Source: Liberibacter brunswickensis (GTDB lineage Bacteria > Pseudomonadota > Alphaproteobacteria > Rhizobiales > Rhizobiaceae). Taken from it: a stretch of 64,000 nt of DNA. A program made the translations under genes and the position numbers. The stretch spans positions 24,635-88,634 of the forward strand of contig NZ_JAAEJX010000004.1 of the NCBI RefSeq assembly GCF_036858155.1, written 5' to 3'. Position 1 is the first letter of the stretch, and each line of letters starts with the position of its first letter. This document shows, piece by piece, positions 1 to 7,156 of this stretch. The notes beneath the pieces are model-generated. The model had not been told where the DNA came from. It did not search any database and saw only the letters and a list, made by a program, of their open reading frames with translations.

Positions 1-152
1 TTTTTGTGGATGCTATCAGCTATTTGTAAGCACTTTTGCAGTGTGCGTGATGCTATATTAATCTCTCCGAGAATATCATTATTTTGAGCACATTTATGAG
101 CTACGACGTGAGCAACGCCTCCAGCTCCAATAATTAAAACATTTTTTTTCAT
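1..152 (-). CDS. Carboxynorspermidine/saccharopine dehydrogenase, N-terminal fragment (runs off window)
   Basis: Only the first 50 or so residues are inside the window. They begin MKKNVLIIGAGGVAHVVAH, a Rossmann dinucleotide-binding motif (GAGGVA) of the saccharopine dehydrogenase-like family. The gene lies just downstream of carboxynorspermidine decarboxylase on the same strand, which is the usual pairing for carboxynorspermidine dehydrogenase. That enzyme condenses aspartate semialdehyde with a diamine in the alternative polyamine pathway. The ATG at 152 follows the decarboxylase stop by 56 bases. The substrate is inferred from context, because saccharopine dehydrogenase itself has the same fold. 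Confidence 0.75.
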   Translation of the reverse strand, partial: MKKNVLIIGAGGVAHVVAHKCAQNNDILGEINIASRTLQKCLQIADSIHK

Positions 153-208
153 AATTTTAGGGGATCTCTGCTATTAAATTTTTTTAAATCGATATAATTT
201 GCTATTTT

Positions 209-1312
209 TTAGGAAAGATTTTTATAATAATCATCGTATGAAAATTCACGTATAGTTATTATCTTGCCATCTAAATCTTTTATTGCAATCGTCGGCATGT
301 TTATTCCATTAAACCAATTTTTCCTGTTTATGTTATATCCTGCGATATCTTCGAATGATATTTTATCTCCAATTTGAAGGGGTCTTTCAAAGTTGAACTC
401 GCCAAATATGTCTCCTGCAAGGCAAGATCTTCCGCATACCATAGCAGTGTAAGGGCCAGTGTTTGGATATATAGTCGCTGATTCTTGGTAAAGTAAGTAA
501 TCAGGAGCATGAGCCTCTACAGAGGAATCAACAATTACTAGGTTCTTAATGTTTTCTAATACATCAAGAACGGTGGTTTCTAATGTTGTAGTATTGGTCA
601 CAATAGCTTCCCCAGGTTCTAAATAAAGTTGTACAGAATATCTTTCTGAAAATTCTTTAAGAAGTTGGCAAAAGTCTTCTATGGGGTAATTTTTCTCTGT
701 AAAATGAATTCCTCCTCCTAGGCTAATCCATTCTACTTGATTAATTAAATGACCAAATTCTTGTTCAATATTTTTTAGCATTGTGCTTAAACAAGGAAAA
801 GATTTATTTTCACAATTATTATGGAACATTAGTCCGTTAATATTTTTTATCTCAGGTTCTATTTTGTATCTGCATCTTTCTCCTAAACGACTAAAAGGGC
901 GATTGGGATCAGCAAGAATAAATTTAGAATAGGATATGGATGGATTCACGCGTAGTCCTATATTTTTTTTAAATTTAGATGCCTTTTCTTTAAATTTATT
1001 CAACTGAGAAATAGTATTAAAAATTATTGTGTCGCAATTAGAGAGAACGTCATCAATTTCACAATCTTTATATGCAACATTATATGCATGTGTTTCGCCG
1101 CCGAATTTTTCACTTCCTAGCAGGACTTCATGGAGTGATGAAGAGGTTGTCCCGTCTATATATTGATTCAATATGTCAAATATTCCCCATGTAGCAAAGC
1201 ATTTGAGAGCTAAAAGTACTTTTGCTCCAGATTTTTTACGAATTAGTGAAACTACTTCTAGGTTATTTAAAAGTTTTTGTTTATCAATTAAATAGTAAGG
1301 CGTTTTAATCAT
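209..1312 (-). CDS. nspC: Carboxynorspermidine decarboxylase
   Basis: This 367-residue fold-type III PLP decarboxylase removes the carboxyl group from carboxynorspermidine or carboxyspermidine, the last step of the alternative polyamine route. The PLP lysine is K37 in the family motif ALKCFA. Other family marks are GLMFHNNCE, the glycine-rich EWISLGGGIHFT, the phosphate-binding YLEPGEAIV and the late active-site stretch CGRSCLAGD near residue 295, which supplies the catalytic cysteine. Length is normal for the family. It probably forms an operon with the dehydrogenase gene downstream. It is related to lysA (diaminopimelate decarboxylase), which is present separately at the other end of the window, and the ALKCFA and CGRSC motifs favour nspC. 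Confidence 0.9.
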   Translation of the reverse strand: MIKTPYYLIDKQKLLNNLEVVSLIRKKSGAKVLLALKCFATWGIFDILNQYIDGTTSSSLHEVLLGSEKFGGETHAYNVAYKDCEIDDVLSNCDTIIFNTISQLNKFKEKASKFKKNIGLRVNPSISYSKFILADPNRPFSRLGERCRYKIEPEIKNINGLMFHNNCENKSFPCLSTMLKNIEQEFGHLINQVEWISLGGGIHFTEKNYPIEDFCQLLKEFSERYSVQLYLEPGEAIVTNTTTLETTVLDVLENIKNLVIVDSSVEAHAPDYLLYQESATIYPNTGPYTAMVCGRSCLAGDIFGEFNFERPLQIGDKISFEDIAGYNINRKNWFNGINMPTIAIKDLDGKIITIREFSYDDYYKNLS

Positions 1313-1642
1313 GAGGATTTAAAGATCTTTCGTAAAATCGAATTTTATCTATTTTGATTTTCTAGATCAATAGATTAAAGATTGTGACAGGTTAATAATA
1401 CATCATGTTTTATTATACTAACAGCATATATTATTATGTTGGTGGTTTTAAGATTGCGTTTAAATCATTGAAAAATTTAGACCACAATATCCTGACTTTG
1501 TATACAATAGCGTTTTTGATTTTTCTAGTCCTTGTATTTTGATGAGAGATGTGTCTATCATGTTTTCCTATGATAAAAATCTTAAAAATTATTATACTAG
1601 TCTTTAAGGTGATAGTAGTATAAATGTGTTTGTATCAAGTGT
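1313..1642. other. Intergenic gap between divergent nspC and the LON-domain gene
   Basis: The 330 bases hold no convincing gene. A small hairpin (TAAAAT, loop CGA, ATTTTA) lies near 1333. Promoters for both flanking genes are expected here but no box stands out from the AT-rich background. In relatives a thioredoxin-like gene often precedes the LON-domain gene (recalled family context); no such reading frame is visible here. Confidence 0.5.
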
Positions 1643-1666
1643 ATGCATGCACGAGTGGTGATATTT

Positions 1667-2332
1667 ATGAAAATTGGTAATAAAATATACAAAAATCGTG
1701 AAGACTTGCCATGTTTGGTTCCGATTTTTCCTCTTTCAGGCATGTTGTTGTTGCCAGGAAGTCGTTTGTCTTTTAGCGTTTTTGAACTTTCACATGTTGC
1801 TATGTTTGATTCCGTATTATCTGGTGATAGATTAATAGGATTAGTTCAACCAGCGATAAGTGGTTTTCTTACAAATAGTGACAGTCGGTTATCTCAAATC
1901 GGTTGTATTGGTCGTCTTACGTCTTTTGTTGAAACAGATGAAGGCAATTATATTATGACTGTAACAGGAGTTTGTAGATTTAGACTGTTAGAAGAATCCT
2001 ATAAATTAAATTCTTGGAGTTGTTTTTATATTGCTCCATTTTTATCAGATCTTGTTGGTCATGATAACTATGGTGTTGACAGGACTGCTTTATTGGAAGT
2101 ATTTCGCAATTATTTGACTGCGAATAACTTGGAGGCTGATTGGGAAAGTATTGAGGGTGCGAGTAATGAGGTGTTGGTAAATTCACTTGCTATGCTTTCT
2201 CCTTTTAGTGAAGAAGAAAAACAAGCGTTATTAGAAGCTCCTGATTTTAGAGCTCGCGTACAGATTTTGGTTTCAATTATGAAGATTGTACTTACAAGCA
2301 ATTATTCTAATTGTAGAAATAGAATTCAATAG
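1667..2332 (+). CDS. LON N-terminal (substrate-binding) domain protein
   Basis: This protein of about 221 residues has only the LON substrate-binding domain: the early LVPIFPLSGMLLLPGS is the classic start of that domain, followed by ALLEAPDFRARVQIL near the C-terminus. There is no AAA+ or Ser-Lys protease domain, so it is a stand-alone ATP-dependent protease La-like protein (COG2802 type) whose biochemical role is unknown. An upstream ATG at 1643 would add eight residues; I prefer 1667 because a GGTGAT sequence lies just ahead of it. It is followed within about 15 bases by the Trm112-like gene, so the two are probably co-transcribed. Confidence 0.85.
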   Translation: MKIGNKIYKNREDLPCLVPIFPLSGMLLLPGSRLSFSVFELSHVAMFDSVLSGDRLIGLVQPAISGFLTNSDSRLSQIGCIGRLTSFVETDEGNYIMTVTGVCRFRLLEESYKLNSWSCFYIAPFLSDLVGHDNYGVDRTALLEVFRNYLTANNLEADWESIEGASNEVLVNSLAMLSPFSEEEKQALLEAPDFRARVQILVSIMKIVLTSNYSNCRNRIQ

Positions 2333-2346
2333 ATGATTTGTTAGCA

Positions 2347-2547
2347 ATGAACGAAAGTACTCTCAATATAGATATAGATCCACGATTGCTTGAAGTTTTA
2401 GTTTGTCCATTAACTAAAGGTAGTCTTGTGCTAATTTCTGAAGGTAGAGAGTTATTTTCAAAAGAAGCATCTATTGCATATCCAATAAGATCTGGTGTTC
2501 CTATTATGATTGTTTCAGAAGCTCGTCAAGTGGATTCCAAGTTCTAG
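2347..2547 (+). CDS. Trm112-family (UPF0434) small protein
   Basis: A 66-residue protein with the Trm112/YcaR core: DPRLLEVLVCPLTKGSLVL, then AYPIRSGVPIMI. In alphaproteobacteria such proteins are small, often zinc-ribbon-like, and of unclear function; in eukaryotes and archaea Trm112 activates methyltransferases. Only one cysteine (in VCPLT) is left, so zinc binding by a full CxxC pair is not supported. A TTG at 2338 gives a start three codons earlier; the ATG at 2347 is preferred. It sits directly downstream of the LON-domain gene, a pairing I recall from other Rhizobiales. Confidence 0.8.
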   Translation: MNESTLNIDIDPRLLEVLVCPLTKGSLVLISEGRELFSKEASIAYPIRSGVPIMIVSEARQVDSKF

Positions 2548-2640
2548 AAAGAAAATGTACTAAATATTTACTTTTTACCAGAACAATCATTTGTAAATAA
2601 TAGTTTTAAAGTGGAAGATTGCAAAATAATATTTTTAATT

Positions 2641-3246
2641 TTATTCTTGTGGTTGAAGGAGAAAACATCTTGGTGTGCAGGATAGAATTGATTTTTTCCC
2701 TGGAGAATAAACGCGTACTGTATTCTTTTCATTTATAAAAGTTGTTACTTGTGCATCAATGATTACTTTGTCTTTTTCTCCCAAAACTATTAGATTAGTT
2801 AATCCAATGTTTTTCCCTGTAAGTACTATATTTTTATCTTTTTCAAGTGATAATACATCTGCTATTTGATCGCTTCCAATAATTATTTTTGTAGGGAAAT
2901 CATTTAATTTTAATACAACTGATTCTCCAATTGCTACACGGATATCTTGTTCATTGTCTGTAATTTTTTTTTCGGATAGCTGCTTACTTGTTGTAACTGG
3001 TATTCGGTTTATTTGTGTTTTTTTATTTTGTGGGATATGACCTTGTGCTTGGTGAAAATGTTGCCTTTCTTTTGTTTTATGTTGTATTGGGAGTATAGGT
3101 TTTTTCCTATTTGTTATAGTGTTATCCTGTTGGTTTAGATTTGATACAGTTTTTCCCTCCTTCATTACTCCATCTTGAGAAAAAGTTGGATAACTATAAG
3201 ATATTATAAAAATAGATAAAGCTAATGAGAGTTTAGTATTTGCCAT
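2641..3246 (-). CDS. Orphan secretin N-terminal-domain protein (pilus assembly, CpaC/RcpA N-domain)
   Basis: A 201-residue exported protein. Residues 1-23 look like a signal peptide (MANTKLSLALSIFIISYSYP then TFSQ). A charged, glutamine- and threonine-rich linker follows. From about residue 103 there is a pilus-assembly N-domain: VAIGESVVLKLNDFPTKIIIG, then ADVLSLEKDKNIVLTGKNIG and NLIVLGEKD. This matches the N-terminal domain of the cpaC product, whose residues 48-115 read the same way, but the secretin pore domain is missing. The gene is divergent from the flp genes beside it, so it may serve the Tad machine as a periplasmic accessory. Function is inferred from the domain and location. Confidence 0.75.
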   Translation of the reverse strand: MANTKLSLALSIFIISYSYPTFSQDGVMKEGKTVSNLNQQDNTITNRKKPILPIQHKTKERQHFHQAQGHIPQNKKTQINRIPVTTSKQLSEKKITDNEQDIRVAIGESVVLKLNDFPTKIIIGSDQIADVLSLEKDKNIVLTGKNIGLTNLIVLGEKDKVIIDAQVTTFINEKNTVRVYSPGKKSILSCTPRCFLLQPQE

Positions 3247-3939
3247 AAATTTAGCCTGTAAAATAAAATTTATAAAATAAAACGTTAATACTTAATTGCG
3301 TGCACTGTAAACTTTCTTTTTTAAATTGTAGTAAATTTACTTGATTTTTTTTGGATAATAAAATCCATTAAGTGTCTTCTAAAATCATATCAATATGTTT
3401 TTATAATAACATTTGATGCTATTTTTACATTGATCGAACAAAAACTTTTATTATACGAAGCTATATTTTTTGTTATCAAATTATTTTTTTAAATATTTCG
3501 CAATTACAAATTTTATAATCTAAAACTAAATGTTCCTCGTAATATTTCTTCACTATACATACATGTGTATCAAGTTTATATAAATAACTTTCAATTAATT
3601 TATCAATTATACAATGATTTTGTACTATAATATAACAGATATACCAATTGTTTTATAATAGATTAACTCCTTTTAAACTATTTATATAGGATAATGCCTT
3701 TTCAAGTGGGGGTATTCATGATTTTCTCGTATGTAAATAGTAAAGCGAATAGGTGATCGAAATTTTTTCGTATTCGAAACTCTATTATATGTCCTTGAAA
3801 ACCACGAACACCCTAGTTTTCTAGCTGACCAAAACACGAGCAACCATTAGGGTGAATATTTGAATACTATATATTTGTCAAGAGTGTTTCTAGTATGTCT
3901 GCTAGTTTTATTAAACTTTCATGAAAGGATATAAAAACT
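3247..3939. other. Long non-coding gap upstream of flp1
   Basis: The 693 bases have no plausible gene on either strand. They include mutually exclusive small stems (CGAAA 3758-3762, TTTCG 3766-3770, CGAAA 3775-3779), a CACCCTA/TAGGGTG inverted repeat (3809-3815 and 3848-3854) and a 12-bp palindrome at 3330-3341. The stretch must contain the flp1 promoter and probably a long 5' leader. No regulator site can be named from sequence alone. Confidence 0.5.
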
Positions 3940-4119
3940 ATGGTAAGTTATTTTAAAACATTTCTAAAAGATAACTCAGGTGCAACTGCTATTGAATATG
4001 GATTGCTTGCATCTCTTGTTGCTTTGGCGATTATTGGTGCTGTTACCTCGCTTGGTGGAAAATTGAACGAGGTCTTCTCTTCCATTGCTGGTAAGTTGCC
4101 TACGCCTAATAAAGCCTAA
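3940..4119 (+). CDS. flp: Flp/Fap-type pilin, copy 1
   Basis: A 59-residue pilin subunit of the Tad (type IVb) pilus. It has a short leader ending KDNSG, the prepilin peptidase site G|ATAIEYG with the family's Glu-Tyr pair, and a hydrophobic helix (LLASLVALAIIGAVTSLGG) that packs the pilus core. The mature part is about 45 residues. It is too short to show up in a 60-residue ORF list but is clearly real. CpaA, encoded downstream, should cleave it. A strong terminator follows, so it is probably made as its own short, abundant mRNA. The start is preceded by GAAAGGATATAAAAACT, a good ribosome-binding site. Confidence 0.93.
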   Translation: MVSYFKTFLKDNSGATAIEYGLLASLVALAIIGAVTSLGGKLNEVFSSIAGKLPTPNKA

Positions 4120-4164
4120 CAATCCTCCTGCTAATGTTTAAGTAAAATAAATAATAATAATCTC

Positions 4165-4225
4165 AATAGCCGCAGTAGATGCATCAAAGTATTTATTGTG
4201 GCTATTTTGATCGCTTATTTTTTTT
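4165..4225 (+). terminator. Intrinsic terminator after flp1
   Basis: A 13-pair stem (AATAGCCGCAGTA at 4165-4177 with TATTGTGGCTATT at 4194-4206, two G-U pairs) with a 16-base loop is followed by TT and, after a short gap, a run of eight T. It sits 46 bases after the flp1 stop. The AATAGC/GCTATT base is shared with the hairpin after flp2. Confidence 0.75.
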
Positions 4226-4476
4226 AAAATCTTTTTTATCATTAATTATATCTGCTGATATATCGTTTGTAACTTTGTCTTAGTAATAGTTAGTTTATTC
4301 ATTGTTCTGTGTTAAATATGCGCAATATGGTAATTATTAATTTAATAAAATTGCATTTATAACTTATTTTTTAAATATTTTATAGTTTATAATATTGATA
4401 TTCAGGACAGACTGTGGTTCATAGATAGAAAAAAATAATTTGTATTTTTAATTTTTTATTAAAGGTTATTATTTCT

Positions 4477-4650
4477 ATGAAGATTAGTTTGATAAATAAA
4501 TTTCTAAAAGATAAATCAGGTGCAACTGCTATTGAATATGGTTTGCTTGCTTCTCTTATTGCTGTTGCAATTATTGCTTCTGTTACCGCTCTGGGCACTA
4601 AATTGAAAGATGTTTTTGAATCTATTATGGCTGGGATTAAAAAAGGATAA
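4477..4650 (+). CDS. flp: Flp/Fap-type pilin, copy 2
   Basis: A 57-residue Tad pilin, MKISLINKFLKDKSGATAIE at the start, with the same G|ATAIEYG cleavage site and hydrophobic helix as copy 1. The C-terminus is short and basic (AGIKKG). An 83-base stretch is identical to flp copy 3, so these two are recent duplicates or are kept alike by gene conversion. Below the usual ORF length cutoff but supported by paralogy, position and length. It is flanked by its own non-coding leader and a hairpin, suggesting separate transcription. Confidence 0.93.
   Translation: MKISLINKFLKDKSGATAIEYGLLASLIAVAIIASVTALGTKLKDVFESIMAGIKKG
4505..4587 (+). repeat. 83-bp exact direct repeat, copy in flp2
   Basis: Bases 4505-4587 are identical to 5070-5152 in flp3 by eye, covering the end of the leader, the cleavage site and most of the hydrophobic helix. 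The matching part of flp1 (from 3965) is similar but has several differences. Confidence 0.9.
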
Positions 4651-4668
4651 GTAATTATTGTTTTATTG

Positions 4669-4706
4669 AATAGCTGTGATAAAATCGATTTTTTATTGCA
4701 GCTATT
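4669..4706 (+). terminator. Terminator-like hairpin after flp2
   Basis: AATAGCTG (4669-4676) pairs perfectly with CAGCTATT (4699-4706), and the stem extends inward through TGATAAAA/TTTTATTG with two G-U pairs. It begins 18 bases after the flp2 stop and resembles the flp1 terminator, though the following T tract is weak. Confidence 0.55.
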
Positions 4707-5041
4707 ATAAATTGTTTATCTGATCTTTAAAGTCATTGCTCATATTTTTTATAGTTTCATAAAACAATCTTTAAATATGAGTTTTATGTTATATTAATTA
4801 ATATTTCGATTTTATTATTGAAATATTTTTTTTATGTTTTTAAGTATCCATATGGATCTTCTTATTTATTTGTACTATTCTAGGTTATTTGCTCGCATAT
4901 AAAACTAATTTGCACGTTTTTTGTTATGAATTAAGAAACTATTTGAATAATAGAATATTCTAGAAAAGGTATATTTTATACGCTATAGCGTATTAATATT
5001 TTTATTTAGTAATCTATATTTAAATTAGGAAGTTATTTTTT

Positions 5042-5374
5042 ATGACAATGAATATTATTAAAAATTTTTTAAAAGATAAATCAGGTGCAACTGCTATTGA
5101 ATATGGTTTGCTTGCTTCTCTTATTGCTGTTGCAATTATTGCTTCTGTTACCACTATGGGTACTAAATTATCAGATACTTTTAATAATATATCTAATGGG
5201 TTAGGGAAAAAGCAGGAAAAGATTAATTCTACACCAAATAGCAATAGCACTCCTAAAGCAGAAGTGCTTAATAAATCTAATAATTCCTCAAATAATAAAT
5301 CTGATAAAAAGAATCCCCCCCCAAAGAATAAATATGATAAAAAGAATCCCCTAAATAAAAACAATAAGAATTAA
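5042..5374 (+). CDS. flp: Flp/Fap-type pilin, copy 3, with long Asn/Lys-rich C-terminal tail
   Basis: A 110-residue protein whose first 55 residues are a normal Flp pilin (leader, G|ATAIEYG site, hydrophobic helix ASLIAVAIIASVTTMG). The remaining half is a low-complexity tail rich in Asn, Lys and Ser with two imperfect DKKNP repeats. Flp pilins are usually 50-65 residues, so the tail is unusual. The tail contains a run of eight C (5315-5322) inside a locally duplicated segment: one C more would end the protein at once after KNPPPKE, one C less would give a different tail ending at KRIP. It may act as a minor or tip pilin, or the tail may be exposed on the surface; both are inference. Confidence 0.88.
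   Translation: MTMNIIKNFLKDKSGATAIEYGLLASLIAVAIIASVTTMGTKLSDTFNNISNGLGKKQEKINSTPNSNSTPKAEVLNKSNNSSNNKSDKKNPPPKNKYDKKNPLNKNNKN
5070..5152 (+). repeat. 83-bp exact direct repeat, copy in flp3
   Basis: Second copy of the repeat found at 4505-4587, 565 bases downstream in the same orientation. Recombination between the two would delete or duplicate one pilin gene. Confidence 0.9.
5315..5322 (+). repeat. Homopolymeric C8 tract within flp3
   Basis: Eight consecutive C in a very AT-rich gene tail, flanked by a repeated segment (TGATAAAAAGAATCCCC occurs twice, at about 5302 and 5336). Such tracts slip during replication and can switch reading frames. Confidence 0.85.
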
Positions 5375-5725
5375 AATTATTTGAAAAGAAACTAATAATA
5401 AATTACTGTAGTATATTTTACATTGTTGAAATATTTATAGGCTGAACAAGAATCTAATATGCATTTATGTATGAAAAATTTTGTTGATTTTTTAATATAA
5501 TACTATGATATTCGATACATGAATAAAGAAACGTTTAACCAATTTGGTTTTATTAATAAAAGATATTTTTTAATTATATATAATTAATAATTTTTATTGG
5601 TTTTATTTTATGGTGTTTGTATGAGTGCTAGTTAATACTGTTTTTAAATTAATAGCATATAGTTATTATCAATTTTGTCTTATGAGTAATTATGTATTAC
5701 AATGCACAATATATGAGAGAGTAAA
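5375..5725. other. Non-coding gap between flp3 and cpaA with two dyad symmetries
   Basis: No gene is visible in these 351 bases. Two dyads stand out: AACCAA-T-TTGGTT at 5537-5549 and an 18-bp perfect palindrome of A and T at 5570-5587. The promoter for the cpaA-tadC operon is expected here. Neither dyad matches a regulator site that I can name. Confidence 0.45.
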
Positions 5726-6241
5726 ATGATTTTTTCTGCTATTCTTCTTATTCCTGTTTTTTGTCTAGTCTTTGCAGCAATGACCGATCTTTTTTATATG
5801 GTTATACCTAATAGAGTTTCGATTATTATGCTTGGTTCTTTTTTATTAATATCTTGTCTTTTGGGATTGGATTATGGATTAATATTATCGCATTTATTGG
5901 TTGGTTTGTTAGTTTTCGCTGTTTGTTTTGTTTGTTTTATATTTAATATTATGGGTGGGGGAGACGTAAAGTTATTGACTGCGACATCTGTGTGGTTTGG
6001 TTGGGCATCTTCTTTAGTAATCTTTTTATGTTTTGTCTCTGTTTGTGGAGGAATATTGTCTTTGTTGATTTTGGTAATAAGGTTGATTACTCGTTATACT
6101 CCTTTATTTGATATGTTCATTCCAAAAACTTTCCTTATGAAAAACAAAATACCCTATGGAATTGCTATATCCATAGGTGGATTAATTAGTTATCCAGATT
6201 CATATTTTTTTAAAGTTGCTTTGTTAGGGTTGTCCCAATAG
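5726..6241 (+). CDS. cpaA: Tad prepilin peptidase CpaA/TadV
   Basis: A 171-residue integral membrane aspartic protease that removes the leader from Flp prepilins and methylates or simply processes them at the inner membrane. The two catalytic aspartates are visible: D21 in MTDLFYMVIPN and D80 in the GxGD motif GGGDVKL. About five hydrophobic segments span the chain. It is a short A24-family member without the N-terminal methylase domain, as is usual for Tad systems. GAGAGAGTAAA gives the ribosome-binding site. It begins the cpa/tad operon. Confidence 0.93.
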   Translation: MIFSAILLIPVFCLVFAAMTDLFYMVIPNRVSIIMLGSFLLISCLLGLDYGLILSHLLVGLLVFAVCFVCFIFNIMGGGDVKLLTATSVWFGWASSLVIFLCFVSVCGGILSLLILVIRLITRYTPLFDMFIPKTFLMKNKIPYGIAISIGGLISYPDSYFFKVALLGLSQ

Positions 6242-6364
6242 TTTTATTTTATTAACTCTTTTCGTCTATGTTATTTTTAATATGATTTTTATGTTATTAA
6301 AATAATCGTTCTTAATTAATTATATTTATTGTTTTTATTTTTTTTATTGTTTTATAGGCGAAAA

Positions 6365-7156
6365 ATGAAATTCACTCGAATTACTGGCATTATAGTATCG
6401 GCTGTTTTTGCTCTTGTGGCTGGTATTGTAGCAATGCGTTTTATATCTCCTCATCATGTTCAGAAAGATGAAATTATATCTCAATCTCAGGTAAAGTTTG
6501 TTAATATTTTGAGGGCTAGATCTGATATAAATGTGGGATCGGTGATTAATTCTTATCATTTAGAATGGGTTGCTCTCCCAGAAGAAAATGTATTTGATGG
6601 TTTTATTGATGATGTTAATAGCCCTAATGCTATAGAAGAATTAAGTGGTAAAGTGGTGGTGAGTCGTATTTTTAAAGGAGATCCGATTCGTCTCGAAAAA
6701 TTGCAGGGACACGGTAATGGAGGTATTTCTTCCATGCTCCCAAAAGGTAAGCGTGCAGTTTCATTGGAAATTACTCCGTCTAGTGCAGCTGGAGGAATGA
6801 TTAAGCCTGGTGATCATGTAGATGTTATATCTATTCGTTCTTTCAATGAAAAGTCAATAAAGTCTGAAGTAGTTCTTAGGAATGTGATTGTTATCGCAAT
6901 AGATCAAACCTTACATGGGGATGATGATCAACCGGGGTTGATTGGGAATATCGCTACTTTGGAGCTGACTCCTGCTCAGACAAATATTCTATTTACAGCT
7001 CAACAATTATCAACGAAGGTTTCACTAGTCCTGCGATCTATAGGAGATTTAAACGACGAAGATAATCTTGATAATACTAGCAGTGATAGATCAGATGCTA
7101 TAATTATCAAATCAGGCGTCGTTTCCAATAAGAATGTTGAAGGTATGCCACAATGA
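6365..7156 (+). CDS. cpaB: Tad pilus assembly protein CpaB/RcpC
   Basis: A 263-residue inner-membrane-anchored periplasmic protein of the Tad machine. It has an N-terminal helix (ITGIIVSAVFALVAGIVAM), an SAF/CpaB domain (VNILRARSDINVGSVINSYH, then ELSGKVVVSRIFKGDPI), and the typical GKRAVSLEITPSSAAGGMIK and PGDHVDVI segment. It links the assembly platform to the outer-membrane secretin. The ATG at 6365 has an AGGCG ribosome-binding site; an in-frame upstream start at 6329 adds only hydrophobic residues and is less likely. Its stop overlaps the cpaC start by four bases. Confidence 0.92.
   Translation: MKFTRITGIIVSAVFALVAGIVAMRFISPHHVQKDEIISQSQVKFVNILRARSDINVGSVINSYHLEWVALPEENVFDGFIDDVNSPNAIEELSGKVVVSRIFKGDPIRLEKLQGHGNGGISSMLPKGKRAVSLEITPSSAAGGMIKPGDHVDVISIRSFNEKSIKSEVVLRNVIVIAIDQTLHGDDDQPGLIGNIATLELTPAQTNILFTAQQLSTKVSLVLRSIGDLNDEDNLDNTSSDRSDAIIIKSGVVSNKNVEGMPQ

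Noticed and set aside
3661..3680. CtrA-like TTAA repeats upstream of flp1
   Set aside because: TTAACTCCTTTTAAAC is close to TTAA-N7-TTAA, but such matches are expected often in this AT-rich DNA and it lies far from the gene.
5020..5364. 114-residue minus-strand frame opposite flp3
   Set aside because: It is the complement of the Asn/Lys-rich pilin tail, giving Phe/Leu repeats; a shadow of flp3.
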